Positions 1 through 10,880 of a DNA stretch of 64,000 bases are shown one piece after another. A program made the position numbers and the translations under genes. The notes beneath the pieces are model-generated. The model did not search any database. It saw only the letters and a list, made by a program, of their open reading frames with translations, and was not told the DNA's origin. Position 1 is the stretch's first letter. Every line of letters starts with the position of its first letter. The stretch comes from Euryodendron excelsum (lineage: Eukaryota > Streptophyta > Magnoliopsida > Ericales > Pentaphylacaceae): contig CM065392.1 of assembly GCA_033060915.1 (NCBI GenBank), forward strand, positions 17,305,001-17,369,000. Reading direction: 5' to 3'.

Positions 1-905
1 ATACAAAGTTGCCGACTAAGTGAAAACCCGCAATGGGCGCCTTAGTGCAACAATGGCAGGGCTGGTGCTGGTGAAATCCCGCAAGGGCACTAGTAACAAA
101 ACGAGCTATTAAAAAAAAAAAACCTCCTCCATCTCTAGGTCTTGGTTCTTAGCGAAGATATTCCAAAGTGTCGATAGTTGAAATTAGATAAAGAAGTCAA
201 GGGATCATAGAAAGGCATTCTTGAGATCGGCCAAGTATAGCAAAAGAATAAGGGAAGCCTTGTAAAGAACATTTTAAACAAGACCTTTCAAGTCACCATC
301 AAAAACTATGAATCATAATACTGTACTAACTCTACAGGGAAAAGCTTATTCAAAAGCCAAACGGCTACGAATGGTGAAAATCATTTTTTGACAAAACAAA
401 CTAAAGAAACTGCTTTTTCAAAATTGCAGGAACTCAAGGACATAATCTTGGATGGACAACAAGAAGTGAGAACAATATGAACCCCATCATCATAAGAAGA
501 AAAATCAAATGAAAAGGCAAGATCCATTCACCACTAGCTGCTTCGACATGTGATGGCTCTGCCGCCTCAGTAGACAGAAGGATAATCGCATCAGCCGTAT
601 GGAACTACTTCTTCTAACAAGAACCACCGAGACCACCCTCGCTGGACAAAGCCTCTGCCAGCTATGCACAAACAAACCTGAGCTTGGCGCCACTAAGAGT
701 GGCGCACAACCCAGGTTGGGCTCTCCTCGGCCTTTTGCCCACCAAAACCAGTTTTGAATGGCCTCTTGACCCTAGTTTCAAACTTCAACCTCCAGTTTTT
801 AAAATTTCAAACCTCCGGTCCCTCCGACCGCTTTGCAACCTTCATTGGGTACTTACTTTATCGTTTTCTGCTTTCAACAGTTATAGAATGAAAAAGAGGG
901 GCAGT
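1..905 (+). mobile_element. Element E: 3' internal tail of a plus-strand Tat/Ogre-like element
   Basis: This is the only internal sequence in the window that reads in plus orientation. Bases 20-105 match, in reverse, the conserved GGTGAAAACCC/GGGCGCC module that lies between pol and the antisense ORF in the other copies. Bases 680-905 match the stretch just before the polypurine tract of A and B, including a GGCGCCACT/AGTGGCGC palindrome at 683-702. Between them only about 570 bases remain, in place of the roughly 3.4 kb with the antisense ORF in B. I see no similarity to that ORF in 110-660 on either strand, and no other recognisable gene. E continues to the left of the window. Confidence 0.7.
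891..905 (+). other. Polypurine tract of element E
   Basis: AAAAAGAGGGGCAGT directly precedes the LTR start at 906. It matches the tract AAAAAGAGGGGCAGC found, on the minus strand, next to the 3' LTRs of A and B. It would prime plus-strand DNA synthesis. Confidence 0.8.
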
Positions 906-1004
906 TATTAGCACCCCATTTTGGCCACTCGGTAATTTTCGGCCCAATCAGAAGCACTTACAAACTAACATAAGCATACCCAAGCCTAAGCCGGCTTTCC
1001 AAGT
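906..1004 (+). repeat. Element E 3' LTR, first part
   Basis: The LTR starts with TATTAGCACCCC; intact copies have TGTAAGCACCCC, so the terminal G is mutated. It is cut at 1004 by element D. The last five bases, CAAGT at 1000-1004, recur at 15834-15838 as the target-site duplication, and the LTR resumes at 15839. Confidence 0.75.
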
Positions 1005-4000
1005 TGTCGCGCCCAGATTTTTCGCACTGGAGCAATACACACACAAGCATGAAAAATACTGTACTCTTTCATTAGAACTTACCCTCCTAGAAGAATGAGT
1101 GCAACTAGGTTTGAATTGAAAATAGATTTAAATAAAGGGCTTTTGAAAAAAAGTTTGGAGTTGCCACCAAACTTAATTAAGGTGAGTTAGGTCACCTAAA
1201 AACTAAGCATAATCTGAAAACTACACATAAGGTTTTTGAAAACGATTTTGAAAATATCTCCTCAAGAGAGGGTTTTTAAGAAAAATACGTTGTTTGGCAA
1301 CCTTTGAAAAACATTTAAGCCCTTTTTGAAAAATAACTTCATTTTGGTCTTTCGAAAACAGTGATCTAGGTTCGGAGGTTGGTTACGTGTAGGGAAGACG
1401 CACTAAGCCATCACCCTACCCTGCCCTTGCGGTACCTACATGTCTATTTACCCTAGATTCACCTATGAGAGTCTTCAACTAACAAATGGTTCAATCCTAT
1501 CCACTTTAGAAAGGAATTTTTGAAAAGAAACTAACATGATGTATGATATACAAGAGTAAGAAAAGAGAATTGAAAAATAAATTTGGAAAGAAATTGATTT
1601 GATTAGAAAAGGAAGAGATAGAAGTTTGAAATTGAAAAGAAGGTTTTGGAAATTGAAAATAGAGATTTGGAAATAGAAATTTGAAATTGGAAGTTTGAAA
1701 ATAGATTGGAGATTTGGAAAGATTTTGTGGAAATAGAAACTTGAAAAATGTTATGACCGCACCCATAAGGGTTGCCTACGTATCCTTTTGGAGAAATCAG
1801 GTCAGTCGTGGTTCAGACAAGAGTCCAATTGAAAATAGAAGAGTTGATTTAGAAAAAAAAAAAGTTGGAGTTGGAATTTGGATTTGATTTGAATTTTGAA
1901 TAGAAGATTGAAGATTGGAATTTAGAATTTTGGAATTGAAAAGGTTGGATTTTGCTTTGGAAAGATAGAACTTGGAAGAAAGATTTAGACTTGTTTTGGA
2001 AAGATGGAAGTTCGAGAAACCTAGACTTAGGAAAGATAGAATTTAGGAAAAACTTGAGGTTTAAGGAAGATTTGACTTGACTTGGAAGAGTTTTAGAAAA
2101 GATTTGACAAAAACATTGGACTTGGAAAATTTAGAAAAGATTTGAATTAGAAAGGGTTCAAATTAGGGAAGTTTCAAATTATGACAGTGTCATTTTAGGA
2201 AAGTTTCGTTTTAGGAATTTTCAATTTAGGAAAGTTTCGGAATTAGGAAGGTTTCATCTTAGGAAGGTTTTGACTTAAGAAAGTTTTCGAAATGGGAAAG
2301 TTTTGAATTTGGAATGTTTTGAAATAGGGACGTTTTAAAAGTAAGAAATTTTTGAGTTTAGAAAATTTTAGATTTAGGAAGATTCGAAGTTTAGGAAAGT
2401 TTAGAATTTTAGAAAGATTTAAGAAGTTTAAAAAGATTTAACTTAAGAAAGTTTTGAATTTAGAAAACTTTGAATTTGGAAAGATTTGAAATTTAGAAAG
2501 TTTAAGATTTAGAAAGTTTTAGAGTTTTAGAAAATCTTAAGATTAGGAAAGGTTTGAATTTAGGAAAGATTGGAAAACCTAGATTTGGAAAGTTAAGATT
2601 TGAAAAGGGGTAGAGTTAGGAAAGAGTTGAATTAAGAAAGATGTGGAATTTGAGTTTCAAAATTTAGGAAAGATTTTAATGTTCAAGTTTTGGAAACTTA
2701 AGATTTAGGAAAATAGAAGATTAGGAAAGAGTTGAATTAGAAAAGATTTAGACTAGGAAGGGTTATGATTCCTATTTCTTAAAACAAGGGATTGGATTTT
2801 GTTTCTAAAAAAGAGATATTTTGATTTTGTTTTCGAAAACGGAGGATAGGATTTAGTTACCTAAACGGGAGATTGGATTTGGTTTCCTAAATGGAAGATG
2901 GGATTTGGTTTCCGAAAGGAAAGATTGGATTTGATAAGGATTTGGAAAGGGAGATTTTAGAAACCCTAGATTTAGAAGACTATGTAGAGAAGAGGTTTTT
3001 TAGAAACTTATGATTTTGATGTAGAAAGGGAGGTTTTGGAAACCTAGGTTTGGAGCAAGGTTGAAAATCACGTTTTTGGAAAGAAAATTACGGTTTCCTA
3101 ATTGTGGGTTCTAGGGTTTGACTTGGACTCTAAGGAAAGAGTTTTTTGGAAAGTGAGTTTTTTGAAAACGAAGACTTTTGGAAGGCAATCCTATAGAGTA
3201 GTTTTTAGAAAGTGAATTTGAAGATAGAGTTTTTTGGAAAGATTTTTGGAAGGAGATTGTTGGAAATAATTTTTGGGAAAGAGATTTACAAAGCGTTTTT
3301 AGGAAAATAGATTTGGAGGAGAGTATTTTGGAAAGTTGTATAAAAAGGGAGTTTTGAAAAATAGACTTTTGGAGGGAGTTTTTGAAAAACAACTTTAGAA
3401 AGAAGAGTTTTAGGAAAGCATATTGAAAAAGAGGGTTTTAGAAAAAGATTTTTGAGAAGAGATTTTGGGAAGTATAAAAACATCTCACTTTTCTAAAGCG
3501 ATTCTAACTCTAAGAAGGTTAGAACCACTTTAAGAAAGTGATTTTGAAAACAACAAGATTTGAAAATGTGGACCATAAAAGTCACTTTAAATGTAACACT
3601 TTCCTAAAGCAACACTAGGCATGGAAAGGCTAGAATCACCCTAGGATTGTGATTTTGAAAACAAGTTTTGAAAAAGGAGATTTTGATGCAATTTTGAAAC
3701 AAGTTTAATGCAAATTTTGAAAACGAGTTTGAAAATGATTTTGGAGAGAAGCAAGATCGTGATATGCACAATGTAAATTGGGGTCGTGAACATACAAGGT
3801 TAAGGCTTCATCACATAATCAAGGGGACCGAATCCACGTGGTCTTCGATTAGACTAAAAGAAAGCCCCCGACACGGTGACCCTCCAATAGTCTAAAGCTA
3901 CACATGGACCGGGAGTCCCATTGTTTCAAGCATGCAAAGAAAGGAGGGGAAAGAGATGGGGGATTAAAATAGAGAAAACCCAAGTAGGTTAGGAGAGAGA

Positions 4001-4036
4001 AGAGAGAGGGGGGAAGTGCGAAAACTTAAATAGGAA

Positions 4037-4046
4037 ACCTACCTTG
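4037..4046 (-). promoter_or_regulatory. Predicted 5' splice site in the transcribed part of the LTR (element D)
   Basis: The minus strand reads CAAG|GTAGGTTT, a good plant donor, about 320 nt after the nearest TATA box. The same site is at 13674-13675 in the 5' LTR of D, as AAG|GTAAAT at 17278 in E, and as ACG|GTAGGC in A, B and S. It could start a leader intron. No transcript data are available. Confidence 0.4.
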
Positions 4047-4319
4047 TGTCTTTTTTTATTTTGCTTAGCTTTGCGCACTTTACTTTGCTTTAATTGTCTT
4101 GCTTTAATCTTCACTTCAATCTTCAAGTGTTTGTCTTCAATCTTAAAATCTTCAGATTGCAGTGCTTCAAGTCTTTAAAGGAGGGTTGGAGGCTAGTGTA
4201 TAAGTGTATGAGAGTGTATAGGAGTGTATAGGAGGCTAAGGTTTAGCTAGGGTTTGGAAAACCTAAAGAAGCTAGGGTTTTGGGAGTGTACGACCTCTGC
4301 ATATCGAGAATTAGGGTTT

Positions 4320-4552
4320 TTCGATTGAGCTTGAGAACCTCTTTCACGCTGGAGGAGGCTCTGTATTTATAGAGATGGGATAGACCTGGCGCCTGTTGCA
4401 GTGGCGCTAGGCCATAGTTCCTCTTCGCGCCACTCCCGATTGAGCTTGAGAACCTCTTTCACGCTGGAGGAGGCTCTGTATTTATAGAGATGGGATAGAC
4501 CTGGCGCTTGTTACAATGGCGCTAGGCCAGAATTCCTCTTGGCGCCACTTGG
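4320..4552 (-). promoter_or_regulatory. Duplicated LTR core promoter of element D, with two TATA boxes
   Basis: A segment of about 117 bp (4320-4435) containing the TATA box is repeated at once (4437-4552). The TATAAATA boxes on the minus strand are at 4364-4371 and 4479-4486. The copies differ slightly, for example TGTTGCAGTGG versus TGTTACAATGG. The 5' LTR of D has one copy only (13981-13988), so the duplication arose after insertion or was not copied into both LTRs. Confidence 0.7.
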
Positions 4553-4564
4553 AGTGGCGCCAAG
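4538..4564. promoter_or_regulatory. GGCGCC palindrome upstream of the LTR TATA box
   Basis: A 27-bp inverted repeat, CTTGGCGCCAC and its complement around a short centre, with 12 of 13 arm bases pairing. It is one of several GCGCCACTNNNAGTGGCGC palindromes that recur within about 200 bp upstream of the TATA box in every LTR here. TTGGCGCC resembles an E2F site. The function is unknown. Confidence 0.55.
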
Positions 4565-5759
4565 CCATTTCTTGGCTTAGTGGCGCCAGCAAGTTAGGAA
4601 AGTTTTTTAAGTCGGCAAGCAATGTATCTTTGACAAATTTAGGCGCCTGTACTAGTGACTACAATGCAATTTTTAGCCTGGCTGCACTAGAAGTGACCCC
4701 GGAAAGTTCGGGAAGGATTTAAGGGACCGGGATTAGCCTGGAAGGCCAGGAAGAGGGCAGAAACACTTAGAATAGTGTTCTGGAGGTATTTAACTTGAAA
4801 AATGAAGATAGAATGTGTTGGAAGGATTGATCGGGCCAGTAGGGGAAAACAGTCAATCAGGCCGGAAAGCTACCAAGATGGGCTCAGAACGTCTTGGAAG
4901 AAGATTCAAGATTTGGATACATTATTTAGAATGTTCCCAAAGGTTTCCAGTTTGATACCCAGAGCCGGTGTGGTCGGAGAAGGTGACCGGCCCACCAGGG
5001 GCAAAACGGTCATTTTACACCGGGTTTGCCGGAACTGACTCGGAATGATCCAGAAAGATAATGGAAGGTCGGGATTACTATGAGAAGCATTCTCGGGAGG
5101 CTACCGGTTTGATACCCAAGGCCGGTGTGGTTCCCGGAGCATTCGAATGCCTAGGGGCAAAATGGTCACCTTTACTGGAAAGTCTCGGAATTGGCCAGAA
5201 ACTGACTAGAAGGCACCTAATCATGCCAAATCGTCTCTAAGAAAATCTTGGAAGGTTGGACTTACCGTTCTGAGGATTCAAATGTGTTCTTGAGAAACGT
5301 GCCGAAAAATGGCTCTAGGGACAGTTTGGTCATTTTTCACTGAAGTGGGCTAGCAGACACTGGTGTTGACCTGGGTTTTGAGTGTTTCCGCCACTTTGAC
5401 GGCGGTCACATGATATAGGGGTTTGTTGGCAATTCCCTATATCGACCTGTTTGCGAGTATTTTTGCTACTCTAACGGTTGCGATATTTGCGAGTATTTTC
5501 GCTACTCTAACAGTTCGCGATCATTCCTGAGACTGCCTGATCTCTGGAAGCTGCTAAAAGGACTTAGCGCATGAGAATCAACTTTCTCAAAAAGCATGCC
5601 TAAACGGACATTTCTGCATTGGCGAGCTATCAGGTGGCAAAGGTGGACCGTTCTACCATCTAAGGGACTTGGGGTCTCATCCCGGTCGACAGGTTTAAAG
5701 GGACTTACCGTTTCGAAGTGATTTTCTTCAAAAAAACATGCCGGACCTTCTCGAGGAAT

Positions 5760-6140
5760 CAACTTTCTCGAGAGAGGGATTGGAATTGGAATTGGAATTG
5801 GACTTGGAAAGGGAACTTACTGTCTTTGGAAAGATGCGCCTGATGTGGAATTGAAAAGGGGACTTACCATCTTCGGAAAGACTTGCCTAATTTAGAATTG
5901 GAAAGGGGTCTTATCGTCTGCGGAAAGACAAGCTTGATTTGGGATTGAAAAGGGGACTTACCGTCTTCGAAAATATGTGTTTGTTGGAATTGGAAAAGGG
6001 ACTTACCGTCCTCGAAAAGATGTGCCTAATTTGAAATTGGAAAGGGGACTTACCGTCTTCAGAAAGACGTGCTTGATTTGGAATTGCAAAGGGGACTTAC
6101 CGTCTTCGGAAAGACGTGCTTGATTTGGAATTAGACCCAA
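5760..6140 (-). repeat. Tandem array, about 50-bp unit (element D 3' LTR)
   Basis: About seven units of the type GGAATTGGAAAGGGGACTTACC followed by GTCTTCGGAAAGACGTGCCTG. Each holds a short hairpin, GTCTT and AAGAC. A matching array is at 15240-15650 in the other LTR. In A, B and S the equivalent unit is about 81 bp because it gained a CGTCTCGAGGAATAAACTGT block. Confidence 0.75.
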
Positions 6141-6496
6141 CAATGCCGCCAAGGGCATTTTGGTCCTTTTGCCTCTATTTGGGCCCGGTGGGGCCCGCGA
6201 AGTGGTGAATTGACGAGATTAGAATTAGAAAGTTAATTTGGATTGAAATATGCCCACATTGACTTGAACACGAGTCTGGACGAAGTGGAGACTGCCGTGC
6301 GATCAAAAATGGGAGAATTCTGGTTTGAACATTTGCAGTATTTGGGAGAATTTTCGCAAATCTGAGAGAAGGTGCGAGAAAACCGACTTGGAAATTGAAA
6401 GAGCACTTCTTGGAGACCATGGGTGATTGTCGGAAGGAGACCACGCCCCCAGAAAAGTCGCCGGAAGAGAAGATTTCGCCGGAGAACTCCAAAAAA

Positions 6497-7385
6497 GTGA
6501 GTTTTTAAATTTTGTTGATTTTGATGTATAGAACTTCGTTTGAATCATGTGAATAGTGAAAATCAATGTTTTGGTATGCATTGAACATGATGGTGATATT
6601 ATTTTTGCATTTTGGTACTTGTTTGATTCGATTTGAGTGAGTTTACATGATTATGTGAAGAGGATTTTCTGCAAGAATAGTGAATTTGTCCTACAGGCTT
6701 GGGCATTGGGTTTTCTAGCTAGATTTTTGTGCAATGTGCCTTAGAAAAATGTGTTTAACAATCGTGTTAAGCTTTGTGATTTTTTGAAAACACGGTGAAT
6801 TTTGATTTTTTAAAAAATAGGAAAATACTTAGAAAATTAGGAAAGTTGAAAAACTCAGGAAATTGATAGAATTTTTAGAGTTTAAAATTTGTAACAATAT
6901 TGGAATATTTTAGAAAACATTGAGATGATTTTAAGAAATTTAGGACAACTTTGAAAACCATTGACTTATTTGAAAAATAAAACATATGGTTTCAAAATTT
7001 TGAAAAATTGAAGAGTGTGTGCGAGTGCTGATGTTATGTGATTGTAACGTTATGAAGTGCACGTTTTGTGTTTTATGTTGATGTCATGGGTGTTGTAGGG
7101 GCCATTGTTAAACAAAACTCTGTCGAAAGTTTTAGAAATTAGGGAAAGATTAGAAAAGGTTTTAGAAATAAAATCTTTTTGAAGAAAAAAGACAAAAAAA
7201 CCCTTGAAATATGATTTGAAGTTGGAAAATCAAAGCGTGTAGAAATTTTATTTTTTTTGACTTATTATTTGAAATATTTTTTTTTATTTGTTTTCCTTGT
7301 GTTAGCTGTTTATTTTATTTTACTATTATTATGTCAACTGCCTGCTCGATATATTAACACTTCTTACCTTGGCTTACCTTTTCAG
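6497..7385 (+). other. Predicted leader intron of the antisense ORF (element D)
   Basis: The donor is AAAAA|GTGAGTTTTT at 6497 and the acceptor is TTTTCAG at 7385, one base before the ORF start codon. The stretch is AT-rich with a T-rich 3' end. Equivalent introns are predicted in A (25761-26648) and B (38721-39604), with lengths of 889, 888 and 884 nt. In D only, an ATG at 6419 opens a 26-codon reading frame up to the donor, but it would not be in frame with the main ORF after splicing. No other gene is visible in 6312-7386. Confidence 0.45.
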
Positions 7386-7386
7386 G

Positions 7387-9067
7387 ATGGCAGATACAAT
7401 TTTGAGTTGACTGAGAGCTTGGCACGGCAATTACCCTCCGAATAAGCAGGATATCTTTCACCGGTCCTTTGGTCGGATGGCTTCACTTCTAGCAGTGCGG
7501 CCAATTCCCAGGCTCATGGAGGCGGTGATTCCCTTCTGGCAGCCTGATTTGTCTCTTTTCCACTTCGAGGAGTGCGAGCTTACCCCTACTCCCCACGAGT
7601 ATGGGCTTCTTCTTGGTTTTTGAGATGTTTCTGCCGACATTATGGGACCCCTCTTTCTGAATGGTTGTATTACAGTGGTCTCGTCCCAACTCGGACTCAG
7701 ATGCGCCGTTCTTTCATCTTCTTTGTTGCCCCAGTTTCCTTACGTCCCAACAGAGTTCCTCTTGTCCCGCTTTGAGTTTCCCACAGGCAGGTGAGTCCAT
7801 TCAGGTGATTGGCACACTTCCAAGAATTGGGCTGTTTCTCGTATGGTTGCTCTGGCCTTGCTTCTGCTGAACTACTTGGTGTTCCCATGAGGAGATGATT
7901 TAGTGGACTGTCGACTACGTGCACTGTTGGCCCTGATCCATAAGGGGCATTCCTATGCTCCTCTGATTGTAAAGGAGACTTTTGTGAGTCTTACGAGATT
8001 CCAGTAGACCGTTGATGCTCATTTCCAGGGGGTGCGCTACTCTTTTCTAGCTCTGGGTGATTGGGCACTTGTTTGTTACTCCTTTATTCCAGCATACATG
8101 GTATCCTGAGCTTGACCATATACATTCCCTGGCGAGATCTCAGGGCGTCATGGTGGATGAGGGGAGATTTTCGCAGACCGTTGCATCTTGGACTGACTAC
8201 CTCCAGAGCATATGGTCAGGCACGGTCAGGTGGTATTTAGGATTGGTTGGTAGGTATTGCTTGAGAGTTCGGCCTTCCGAGAGAGCCTTCGTGCCCCTAG
8301 CAGTCCTGCGGAGCATTGCCCCTTTCTTCGGGATTCGGGTTCTGTGATAGCTTGGTAGGAGTCAAGATATCCCTTTTTCAGCATTTGCAATCGAGTTCAC
8401 TCTTTTCTTTGAGGCGTCGATCCTGGGAGCATTAGTGGAGAGAGTTATGGATAAATGGAGATCTTTGCTTCCTCACATTGACGATGACGGTCCATTCTCT
8501 GTCCTGCCCCTTGCGACTGAGGCCTATCACTATTGGCTTTGACACTACGTGGTGGGTCCCAGTAGACTTGGGGATCTTCTCATCGAGACTCCTTTACCTG
8601 CCGTAGGGTATACCGACTTCTTGACAGCTATGATTGTTCAGGGGTGCCGTCACAAGCGGGAGAACCGCTGACTGATACGAATATTGCATGACCGGTTGAA
8701 GATGAGAGACGCTGAGGTAACTTCACTAGAGATACAGCTAGTAGCAGCCAAATCAACACATGATGACCCACCTTTAAGTGCTGCGAGAGGACGTAGGCGG
8801 CCACGAGGTGTTCTAGGCAGTTCCACTTCCTTAGAGGGTGATGTGATGGATAGTCAGTCCTTGCAGGAGACTGTGGAGTCCCTTACCCAAGAGAGGGACA
8901 TGCTTTGGGCCAGATGTGCAGACTACGAGCGGGGTCGGCCTGGGTCATTGACAGAGGGTTCTTTTTCGAGTGTTCCTCCTGTGGTTGGCGAGCCAGTGGA
9001 CCCCTGCATAGCTGATTCCTCCTTTGATGATGATGGGGAGCGATATATTTTTGCTCCTCGCTCTTAG
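7387..9067 (+). pseudogene. Antisense extra ORF, DUF7745 / plant-mobile-domain-like (element D, broken)
   Basis: The gene lies on the strand opposite to pol, in the 3' part of the element, about 560 codons from ATG 7387 to TAG 9067. The N-terminal half has the family pattern of a helical block followed by FWQPD, then CELTPTPHEYGLLLG; I recognise this as the DUF7745 / plant mobile domain-like family, known in plants as host and transposon-linked proteins. The C-terminal part has two heptad-rich stretches (around 8680-8750 and 8860-8940) and ends in an acidic DSSFDDDGERYIFAP tail. Breaks include TGA at 7408-7410 (codon 8), TGA at about 7619 and a stop in the GRQ..W region, with further frame changes before 8684. 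D keeps CAG where A and B share a stop (about 8203). Its molecular role is unknown; a DNA-binding or regulatory role is only inference. Confidence 0.65.
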
Positions 9068-10396
9068 ATTTATTGGTTCCTGCATTTGTAGAAAAACATA
9101 CTTTGTTTAGTATCGTACCCCCTTTTTATCTTATGAATTCATGGCGTCGCGTACTTTTGGTATGATTTTCCTGTATGGTTAGTATAGTAACAAACTTGAG
9201 GAAAGTTGAATGAAAGTCGCAGCTCAATGAAAAATAACTCCCCTTTTGTTTGACACTCTGATTAACTGATTGTTCCACGAAAGGAACCCTTGCTTCCTTT
9301 AACCTTAACTGGGCTAAGCCGGAGAATGCCTTACGAGATGCCTTCTGACTTTCACATTGTTGCTTTCATACCTATAACTTTTGGGGAATGCTGTAGCTTG
9401 GGTTGTTTCTTACATCTAGATCTCTTCCCAACCCCCCTTTTTTTCGCTATTTTTACTACTAGTGCCCATGAGGGTTTTCACCAGTCCCAGCCCTGTCATT
9501 TTTGCACCAAGGCGCCTTTGCAGGTTTTCGTCAAGGTTGACAGTTTTGTATCTTGCCACATCCCTACTTTTTTACCTATGGTGCCCTTTCGGGTTTTCAC
9601 CGCATCTTCAGGAACGCGCTTAAATTTTTTTTTCTCTTCTTTCTCTCTTTCCTCAGCTTGGTCTCTGGTTTCTGTTGAGAAGCTCCTAAACACTACTTAC
9701 ACCATCCTCCAGCCAATAGCATATTTTAGTAAGCTCATTTAGACTAATCAATTTAACTCTAATCTGACAGGACTTTTAGGGTTTGTGGTGTAGGTTTTTT
9801 TTTTTTTTTTTTTATATTTTTGAAGGAATAGGGAAAGGCTCAAACCTACCATTCTACTAGTGATCACCATCAATGAGTTTTGGTCTAATAGCACTTTTTC
9901 TTTGTATTCCCATCGTCCTTCGGGTATCTCATCACCCCCCCCCCCCTTTTTTTCTAACGATGTTAATAATAATGTTTGTGCAAACTTAAGGTAATACTTC
10001 AAGAGTTTTTTTTTTTACGCATATCTCTAGTGCTTTTAATTTGACCTAGCATGATCACTTTGTTGGGGAATGTTCTTGAAGGAAAGTAACCGGCTCTAAG
10101 GGTTTGATAAAGGTTATATATATGCATTTTAATTGTATAGGAAATGAAACGAGGGCCTCTCATCATCTTGGAATTAAATTGTTTAGTCCATAGAGCCTTA
10201 CCACTAAAACACTACCCTATTAGTTAGTGGAGAATGAGGAGAGTAGACTTTATTGCTTCTGCACAGAAACTAAAGATCTAACTTTCGAAATCATATGTAA
10301 TAATGTTTAACCGCATCAGAATTCAACGGACTAGGGAATTCTTGACCATCCATTTCCTCCAAAATGAGAGCTCCTCCAGACAGGACCTTTTTTTTA
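9068..10396. other. Spacer between the convergent antisense ORF and pol (element D)
   Basis: No credible coding region is visible. It carries the conserved module of three related units at about 9462-9615 (GGGTTTTCACC, GGCGCCTTTGCAGGTTTTCG and GTGCCCTTTCGGGTTTTCACC). Also present are homopolymer runs (T at 9797-9814, C at 9936-9949) and a GGTTATATATATGCATTTTAATTG block near 10105 that is conserved in A and B. Both transcripts should end here, since the antisense ORF enters from the left and pol from the right. Confidence 0.6.
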
Positions 10397-10880
10397 TCAC
10401 AAAAGGCCCTTCATAGTTTGGAGCAAATTTCCCTTGCATTGCCTCCTGATGGGGGAACACCTTTTGAGCATCAAATTTCCTAGTTGGAACGATCCAAGCC
10501 GTACCTTCCTATCAAACGCCCTGGCCATTCGTCTTCTGTAACATTGAGCGTGATAAATCGCGGGTAGCCGTTTCTCTTCTAATAGGCAGAGCTGGGCATG
10601 CTTGTCCTTGATCCATTCTGCTTCATCCAATTTGGTTTCTGTTAAGATCCTGAGGGAAGGAATCTCAATCTCGACGGGGATGACTGCCTCAATGCCGTAG
10701 ACCAGCTCGAAGGGGGTACTTCTAGTGGAGACCCTCATAGTAGTTCAGTAAGCCATCAATGCAAAAGGAAGTTTCTCATGCCAATCTCTGTAGTTATCAA
10801 TCATCTTTCGGAGTATTCTCTTAATGTTCTTGTTGGATGCTTCCACTGCTCCGTTCATCTGAGGTCGGTAGGTGACCGAA
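10397..10880 (-). pseudogene. Integrase C-terminal remnant of pol (element D)
   Basis: The minus-strand frame from 10738 matches the last part of integrase in B: the STPFELVYG motif, the LTETKLDEAEWIKD stretch and the YHAQCYRRRMARAF block. Bases 10739-10880 continue upstream in a frame interrupted by a stop at the YRTTMRV start, through NGAVEASNKN, to a break after GTGACCGAAT. All catalytic residues upstream of the glutamate region are missing, as are RNase H and RT. D reads an arginine codon (CGG) at the position where A and B both have TGA, so it preserves the older reading of the C-terminus. Confidence 0.8.

Larger units (their letters stand above)
1005..6311 (-). repeat. Element D 3' LTR (about 5.3 kb, terminal bases lost)
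   Basis: On the minus strand this LTR ends in GGGCGCGACA at 1005. It holds, in plus coordinates: a near-end block with a GAGTTGCCACC primer-like relic (about 1160), the conserved CCTACGTATCC island (about 1750-1820), a purine-rich degenerate stretch (about 1830-3490), a second conserved block (3770-3950), a splice-donor-like site (4041-4042), a duplicated TATA region (4320-4552), the gccggtgtggt repeats (4970 and 5125) and an approximately 50-bp tandem array (5760-6140). The last dozen bases expected at its other end, GTGCTTACA, were lost in a deletion that also took the polypurine tract. Confidence 0.85.

Noticed and set aside
2160..2740. TTTAGG repeats as possible telomeric sequence
   Set aside because: The motif is TTTAGGAAAG with irregular spacing; plant telomere units are TTTAGGG in exact tandem.
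3111..3483. Open frames rich in Phe, Ser, Lys and Leu on the minus strand; similar ones at 20928-21523, 22552-22755, 33715-34116, 51676-51906 and 54614-55204
   Set aside because: They fall in the purine/pyrimidine-rich degenerate LTR tract, overlap each other in several frames and show no domain. Low-complexity composition explains them.
4516..5038. Short plus-strand frames in the LTR around the gccggtgtggt repeats (also 14328-14552, 24031-24291, 36876-37187 and 58311-58548)
   Set aside because: They track the 157-bp LTR repeats and appear in several frames and both strands; no domain is visible.
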